Shown piece by piece: positions 58,052-64,000 of a stretch of 64,000 nt of DNA. The DNA lies in assembly GCF_030272615.1 (NCBI RefSeq), contig NC_081414.1, forward strand, positions 762,607,648 through 762,671,647, read 5' to 3'. The notes beneath the pieces are model-generated. The model was not told the origin of the DNA. It saw nothing but the letters and a program-made list of their open reading frames with translations, and searched no databases. A program made the translations under genes and the position numbers. The DNA is from Cryptomeria japonica. Its lineage: Eukaryota > Streptophyta > Pinopsida > Cupressales > Cupressaceae. Each line of letters begins with the position of its first letter. Position 1 is the first letter of the stretch.

Positions 58052-58056
58052 CTTCT
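58052..58056. repeat. Right target duplication of element N
   Basis: CTTCT, equal to 52540-52544. Confidence 0.92.
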
Positions 58057-59267
58057 CTATATTCATAAATTTTCTTTTATCACTTGTCATATGATGTGAA
58101 CAACCGTTGCCAATCACCCATTCATCTTTCTCTTCAATCTTAGTAGCCAAAGCTTTCTCCTCCACAATATAGCTTGTAGAATCAGTAGGTACTGGTTTAT
58201 CTTCCTTAATAGCAATGAACACAAATTCATCTTCTAAATTCAAATTCTCAGATTCTTCATCTGTCACACCATCAACAACATAATAACATTTCTTCTGATA
58301 TATGAACTTCTGGTTAGGCTTGTAAGGCTTATCATAATTATCATGCTTCTCATATCTATCATACTTATAAGATATATCATGCCTTTCATGCTTATCATGT
58401 CTAGACATTCTTTTAGGACACCTAGAAGCAAAATTTCCTAACTTATTACAAGAAAAACATTTCAAAGATAACTTTCCATCATACTTACCAACTCCCTTAG
58501 GCAATCTCTGAGCAATAAGTGTTTCAAGCTCATCCAACTCCCTTTCCCATTCTTCCATCTCTCTCATTTATCTCTCATATCTTGAAAACCTAGATGAACT
58601 CTCTTTCGAATCATACTTCTACTTCCCAGATACAAAGGCTTTAAATGCAATCTCAAATTTACCATGTGATTCTCCAAATTCACTCAACTCAAACGCAACA
58701 AGATTTCCAACCAACATGTCTCTTGTCACAATAGTCACACTTCTGATCTCATCAATAGCAACTACTTTAGGCTTGAAAGAAGGAGGCAAAGATCTCAATA
58801 CTTTAGCAATAATATCATCTTCTTTAAGAGTTTCATCGACACATTAATACCTAGGACAAGTTCATTCACGTTATCCATAAAGGTAGATATGTTCTCATAT
58901 TCTCCCATCTTTAGCATCTCATACTCCCTTCAAACTCTATAGCTTAGAAACTCTGACATGTTTATCTCCTTCATACAAGGTTTCTAACTTCTCCTAGATC
59001 TCATGTGCAGTCTACAAGCCCATCACATTATTCGTCTCAAAATCAATCAAGGCACTCAACAATGTTTTGTTAGCTCTTATCTTATGTTCAACATCCTTGA
59101 TCTCAACAACAGTAATGGTCTGTTATGAGGAACATTATAGGTATCTTTGTAATCTTCCAATATTATTCAACAAAGTAGTTCAAGTGAACTTCCATCCGGT
59201 CCTTCCATACAGTATAATTATTTCCATGAAATCTCAGACTCTCCTTTTTGAACACATAGGTTTCCAT
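58057..59267 (-). pseudogene. Gag and protease start of Copia element C
   Basis: ATG at 59267 opens METYVFKKESLRFHGNNYTV, the Copia gag start, then a TAA after NYFVE. A UBN2-like stretch has IIAKVLRSLPPSFKPKVVAI and GNLVAFELSEF. A zinc knuckle reads CFSCNKLGNFASRC, where the conserved His is Asn. The protease motif, usually DSGCSHHMT, reads GNGCSHHMT, so the catalytic Asp has become Gly. The segment ends at the N insertion, in NIEK. Confidence 0.8.
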
Positions 59268-59309
59268 CCCGGATCTCCTCAAGTGGTCAACCTTCTTCTA
59301 GAGGATCTA

Positions 59310-59321
59310 GCTCTGATACCA
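59310..59321 (-). other. Primer-binding site of element C
   Basis: Minus strand TGGTATCAGAGC, two bases from the LTR end; the initiator tRNA-Met type. Confidence 0.88.
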
Positions 59322-59323
59322 AT

Positions 59324-59870
59324 TGTTGGCAATGACAATGAAGGAAAACTGAGAGGGGGGGTGAATCAATTATCACTAGATTAAACAAATTAAGCAAAAT
59401 CTCAGATCAGATCAACTGCAACAATAATAAAGATGAACACAATAACAACAACACACAAAACACCAAGATTTTGACATTGAAAATCTAGTTAAGGGAAAAA
59501 CTATGGCGGAAACCTACCCACAATAAGATGATACTCTATGATAGTATGTGTAAATATTACAATGGGGAATGCACATGCATTCAGGCACATTACCTAGAGC
59601 TCACTTCTTAAAATATAATGACCCAGAAGGCTCCAACCCTTAGGGAAGGTTCATTACCTTACAATAACATTCGAATTACAATCCAGTTAAGATGAACTAA
59701 AAGATTAGCATCTCCTAATGCATGATGACAGTTCCACTTAAGCTTATTTGTCTGCTTTGCAAAAATCTTTGCTCAATACACCACACCGAAACATGAATTC
59801 ACTTATTCGCACATACACCACTCTCTAATAATACAAACACAACTCCCTGTAAAGTGGAAAATTGGATCCT
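59324..59870 (-). repeat. 5' LTR of element C, outer end not determined
   Basis: Starts on the plus strand TGTTGGCAATGACAATG, then GAGAGGGGGGGTGAATCA, an order also seen in the B LTR (TGTTAGTCC then GAGAGGGGA and GTGAATCA). The full length could not be set because the 3' LTR is lost. Confidence 0.6.
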
Positions 59871-61085
59871 AGTGACTCCCCACCTAGGAGAGAGAAAGGA
59901 AGCAACTAGGATGATTTTCACTTGGGAAGAACTTTACATTCAAAAGAGGGGTTGAATATGCTAGATCCAAATCTGAGGAAAACAAGGATGTGAATTTTGA
60001 GTGGATTGCAAGTGGTTGAAGTGTGATTTGCCCTCTTTTGTAAATGAGAAAGTTGACTTGTTGACTATGTGGAAAAGAGAGAGGAAATAAGTGAAATGAG
60101 GTTCTACCAGTTTGGGATCACGCTGTAACTTTGGATCTAAGCTAATTAGACTGATACGGATCTGCCATGCAAATTTGGAGAAAATTCATTGGGACCATGG
60201 CAGGAATGTACATGGTTCGCCACAAAATCTGCGAAATGAAAATGGTTCTTCCGTCTCTGTAAATGAAGCCCAAACCTACAATCATAGTTGCACACTTGCA
60301 ACCTACACACAGAAAGAGAAGAAAAGGGGGTTGTGGATAGGGGTTTGCCTCAGGCAAATCCCGGTTGAGGAATCAACCTAGAAAGAAAGTAATTGCAAAT
60401 GCTTGAATGTGAACAATGGAGATGTATACCTTGTAGATCTGCAACTTGTTGATGATGATTTATTTGCTTCTTGAATGTAATCACAAATGTTATATGAAAT
60501 GGCATGTAACATGACAAAATGCTAACACACACACACATGATTGCAAATGAATGTTGTAATGTTGCTCCCATGGATGAATGAAGAAGACTTGGATGCTTTA
60601 ATGCTTGATGATGACCTTGAAATCTTGTATCTTCTCCTTATGCTCTCTATCTGTCCTTTTGTTTTTCATTTTTTCTTGAATGCGGGTATTGAATTTCCTT
60701 TTATACATGACTCAAGGATTAATTTTCAACCATCGAAGGCCGACAAAGAGGAATAACAAACCCCGAAGACAAGAAATGCATAGGAGATCGGGCAGCCCGA
60801 ACATAGGACCACCCTAAGAGGTGGGGATAGGGGCACCATGCCCTTACCCTAGGGGACAGGGGTGCCACATCACTATCCTAGGGGGGATAGGGGTGCCACA
60901 CCCTTGTCTTGCCCTATTTTGGGACCCAGACAGGGTCTAAAGCAGACACAAGACATGAAGGGGGGGGGAGAGTGAAGGGTTGGAAATGTAGTAATAGGTC
61001 CTGATTAAGGAAGGAGATGCTGCCGCCAAGGTGAGGACCCCAAATGTGGTTAAAATTGTAGGGTTCACAATTTTATGACATTACA
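59871..61085 (-). repeat. 3' LTR of Ty3-like element D, left end uncertain
   Basis: On the minus strand the LTR starts TGTAATGTCATAAAATTG at 61085, just after a purine tract. A TATA box (minus TATAAAAGG, 60697-60705) and a tandem repeat near 60811-60912 lie inside. The left limit is a guess; it could be up to several hundred bases further right. Confidence 0.4.
60811..60912. repeat. Three imperfect ~30-bp G-rich repeats
   Basis: Units resemble GGGGATAGGGGTGCCACACC preceded by CTA, with variants GGGGACAGGGGTGCCACATC and GGGGATAGGGGCACCATGCC. Confidence 0.8.
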
Positions 61086-61100
61086 TTTATCCCCCACTTT
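61086..61100 (-). other. Polypurine tract of element D
   Basis: Minus strand AAAGTGGGGGATAAA directly before TGTAATG. Confidence 0.55.
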
Positions 61101-63469
61101 AGTGGGAGTATGACTTATGCCACTACTGTCGGTAAAGTAGAAGAAAAGAAAGAGATGAAGATGAGAGATGCAGAGCAAAAACCACAAGGAGTATAAGACA
61201 CCACTAATATTGAGGAGAAAAAAGCCCCCAATCTTAGGGTCTCAACTCACGCCTACATATGGAAGAGCACATAAAATAAAAAGGCACAAGACACTCAAAA
61301 ACAAAGACAAAGCACAAAAAGACACATGACAAGAACAAGACACAAGACGAAAAACAAACCAACCGAAGATATCTCGAGCTCAGATGTCTCAACAACTAAT
61401 CAGGACACAAAGACCAATGCCATCACATAAACATGAGTGATCACATAAAAGAGAAAAGCTAACATCATCCATGAACTATCAATAGTAAAACTATGAGTTC
61501 ATGAGAGGAAGAAGAGAGAGAACATGAATACACACTTTGGTGATCCATGAAAAGAAAAGTGAAGAAGAAAGAAACCATGGATGTCTCGCCCCTAAAAATA
61601 GGTGATCCATGGAGAGAAGGACATGGAAAATATCACTCCTAGAGCTTTCCTAGGTGATCCATGTAAAGAGAGAGAGTGAGAACACCGTTAGTTCCACTCA
61701 ACCTCATGCATGTGTGTGCAAGTGAGGTTTGAAGCACCTTATAGGAGTCTATGCCCGAGTACGCTATAACTTGTATAGAATGTATAGTACAAGTGTCAAG
61801 AAAGGTGTGATATATTTCTCTAAGAGACTGCGCTTTGGTTCCAAGAATAATCACCCCGCATAAAAGAAAATTGGCGTCATCTCGCTCTAAGAGACCGTGC
61901 TCTAGTTCTGAGAATGACACACTGTAGAAGAGAAAAGTGATGACATCTTGCTCTAACAAGTTTCCCTCTAGTTCTAAGAATGTCTCACTATACAAGACAA
62001 GAAGAAGTGAAGACATCTCGCTCTGGTTTCGAGAATGACCCACTGTACAAAAAGTAACGACATCTTTCTCTAAGAGGTTTCTCTTTGGTTCCAAGAATGT
62101 CCCACTGTTAAATGCATAATAGAAGTATAGTGCAAAGGAGCAGTGTGGATGCCCTCCCCTTAAGATGTCAACATAGGCTAATGTTGATATCTTAAGGAAA
62201 GTATAACAAGGATACCTACCTTCGTCACAAAGAAGATATCCAATATGCAACAATGTCATAAATCCAAGCAAGAGAGGGAATACTCTCCAAGCGAGGATAA
62301 GATAGTTGAAAAGAGATATTTTGCTATAAGTGTAAAGGTGATCCTTGGAGGAGAAGATATCTTTGTTCAAAAGACATCTACCCCCAAGAGGAGTTGTCTT
62401 AGACAAATATAACATCTTCTAGAACAAGAAAATGAAAGAGCAAGAATGCAATCCTTCCTCCTATTTCTAGGTGAAAGTGATTCTTGATGAGGGATGACTC
62501 ATGTTTAGCCCCCAAAGGGATGGTTGGATTTATTATAGATGTACATTACCAAGTGTAAAAGAGGTCGTAGTCAAAGATTAACACTTCTTGTATAAGAGAG
62601 AATCCTTAAGTCAATAACCAACAATTCTACACAAAGAATGACATCAAGTAATAGAACTCACACCATCCACTTAATAGGAAAAAGTGGATCCATAGAGAAA
62701 GAGAGAAAGTAGGATCATTTCCCCCCAAGTTAAGGGACAATGAGAAGAGCTTAAAAAATCTATTAGAGAGAGATTAAACATAAGCAAACGTGTAATGAAC
62801 TTACATGAACACATGCAAGAAAAGACATTATTAAATGTAAAATACATGTCTCAAGAAGTGGTAATCTTCGAAAGGAAGAGAGAAAAAGCATCATATATTC
62901 CCCAAGGGGGATTAACCATAAAAGCATACCACTATAAGAAATGATAATCACATATGAAAAATGCAACCCGTAAAGGAAATAATGATACAAGGAAAAAGAG
63001 CGAAAATCCTTTCCCCCCAAGTGAGGAGAACAAGGAGAAATATTACACATTTTCTGATGGTGATTAGTTTTAAGTGATATGCTGTCCTAGTGGAGCAAAT
63101 CCTTTAAAGGAAAGGATACATACTTCTCAATAGATCATTCTCTGCTAAGGGGCATATCATACTTGCGAATAATCAAAACCATAGAAAAGGTAAGATTTTT
63201 GAGAGAATAAAGAAAAGAGAAGAAGTGCAGCACTCATTAAAGATGCCCCTCTTCAAGCAAAGAGGAAAAACCAAAGAACAATTATATGCTCACATAAGAA
63301 TATCCCTATGAAAGAAAAGAGATCCAATAATGAATAATGCACAAAGAGAGAGATAAATGAATAGAAAGAAGAGAAAAATGGACTTCATGTTGCTGCCCCA
63401 AAGTATGTTAAATTAAAATACTACCACCACTAAATGATAAAGAGTCCCCCATTAAGTTGGCCAATTATG
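61101..63469 (-). other. 3' spacer of element D, no pol found
   Basis: About 2.4 kb between gag and the polypurine tract with no pol motif. It has recurrent G-runs on the minus strand near 61223, 62383, 62499, 62720, 62893, 63019, 63243 and 63398, and a minisatellite. A 258-residue frame (62415-61639) is mostly a by-product of the minisatellite. Confidence 0.5.
61815..62110. repeat. Minisatellite, five units of ~50-70 bp
   Basis: Each unit reads about TCGCTCTAAGAGACCGTGCT, then CTAGTTC.AAGAATG.C.CAC. and an A-rich tail ending GACATCT. Units start near 61817, 61879, 61946, 62014 and 62068. Confidence 0.85.
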
Positions 63470-64000
63470 TCATAGGGTGAAGAGCAACATGAAGAGAAAA
63501 TAAGTGCTAGGCATGATGTTTTTACCAAGAAATACAGCTAGATCCTCTGTGAGACAAATGTGTGCAAGATCATATTGTAGTTGATCAAATTTCTTAAATG
63601 CATAACATTTTCCAATAGAATGTGAATATAAATCATGAAAAATGCAATATTCAATACTTTTCACTTGCTTAAGATTTTTGTTTTTATTTTAAGGAGGAAA
63701 GAAAATGTTCTTGTCATATTTCAACCTCCAATAGATTCTTGCAGCTAATCTGTCAGGATGGTAAATATCATCTTCCCATGAAGAAGAAGGTTTGTTAGAA
63801 GGAGTTTCATTATCCACAATTATAATTTTGCAACTTTCTATGCCATCTTGAATAGATTTTTGAAAATCAGGGCAATCATCAACATTATGGTCATGGGTTT
63901 GATGAAATGAACAAAAAGGATGCTTTGAAGAAGAAGCATTTTTGCGGGCTCTCTTGATTTTTTGTTTGTGAAGGTAATCTTTAAAATTTTGAAGCTGAAG
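63470..64000 (-). pseudogene. Gag C-terminal part of Ty3-like element D, runs off the window
   Basis: The minus strand from the window edge reads QLQNFKDYLHKQKIKRARKN, then CSFHQTHDHNVDDCPDFQ, a Cys/His motif of Ty3 Gag type, then DRLAARIYWRLKYDKNIFFP. After one TAA the frame continues KSIEYCIFHDLYSHSIGKCY with AFKKFDQLQYDLA, a second such motif. Element A has the related motif YEFHQGRGHKTSNC. Gag would bind RNA. Its protease and pol are not present downstream. Confidence 0.6.

Larger units (their letters stand above)
49455..59323 (-). mobile_element. Ty1/Copia element C, old, split by element N, 3' end truncated
   Basis: Minus-strand order: LTR (from 59324), primer site, gag, protease, integrase, RT, RNase H. 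This is the Copia order. The plus-strand Copia element N (52545-58051) sits between protease and integrase. A purine tract AGAGAGAGAGGGGGG at 49511-49525 precedes about 56 bp that may start a 3' LTR, cut at 49454 by the junction with element A. All domains carry stops or catalytic changes. Confidence 0.8.

Noticed and set aside
60142-60381. Short host gene in the LTR region
   Set aside because: Frames on both strands are short and carry no motif; position inside LTR sequence explains them.
61639-62415. 258-residue minus-strand frame
   Set aside because: It spans a five-unit minisatellite and shows no family motif; the repeat explains most of its length.

Overview
This window is intergenic, repeat-packed DNA from a seed-plant nuclear genome. 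It is AT-rich, has nested and tandem LTR retrotransposons with iMet-type primer sites, a CACTA transposase remnant, an F-box fragment, and no operons. The very large LTR families and their old copies fit a gymnosperm, but that is inference; no single sequence here proves the species. I see no intact host gene.

Layout. 1-960: three-exon remnant of a CACTA (TNP2-like) transposase on the minus strand, cut by the window edge. 961-5933: decayed sequence with a possible Ty3 3' spacer and LTR start (called E). 5934-6590: a long CT tract. 6731-7140: a broken LINE-type RNase H. 7597-11745: truncated copy 1 of a pol-less LTR element (called B), minus strand. 12043-21340: mostly unassigned DNA with a TTTAGGG-bearing minisatellite and an F-box pseudogene. 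21341-29327: a full-length B element, copy 2, with 1.29-kb LTRs. The ~300 bp downstream of both B copies are also duplicated, so the locus itself was copied.

29625-46002: a Ty3/Gypsy element (called A) on the minus strand with Tat-lineage features: gag, protease, a G-patch-like linker, RT, RNase H plus a second archaeal-type RNase H, and integrase, all in one reading frame broken by eight stops. Its 5' LTR is also the 3' LTR of a second, truncated A copy (46003-49454), giving an integrase-LTR-gag-pol-LTR tandem.

49455-59323 and beyond: an old Ty1/Copia element (called C) on the minus strand, split by a younger plus-strand Copia element (called N, 52545-58051) that has near-identical 319-bp LTRs and a perfect 5-bp target duplication. 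59324-64000: the 5' LTR of C, then the 3' LTR, spacer and gag of a further Ty3-like element (called D), running off the window.

How it works together: these are layers of insertion, not a pathway. Most stop codons are TAG or TGA where CAG or CGA is expected, as from deamination of methylated cytosine in silenced elements. The least ordinary item is element B, which has LTRs, a primer site and a polypurine tract but no recognisable capsid, protease, RT or integrase. It carries instead a coiled-coil protein with five zinc-knuckle positions and a second long ORF of unknown function.
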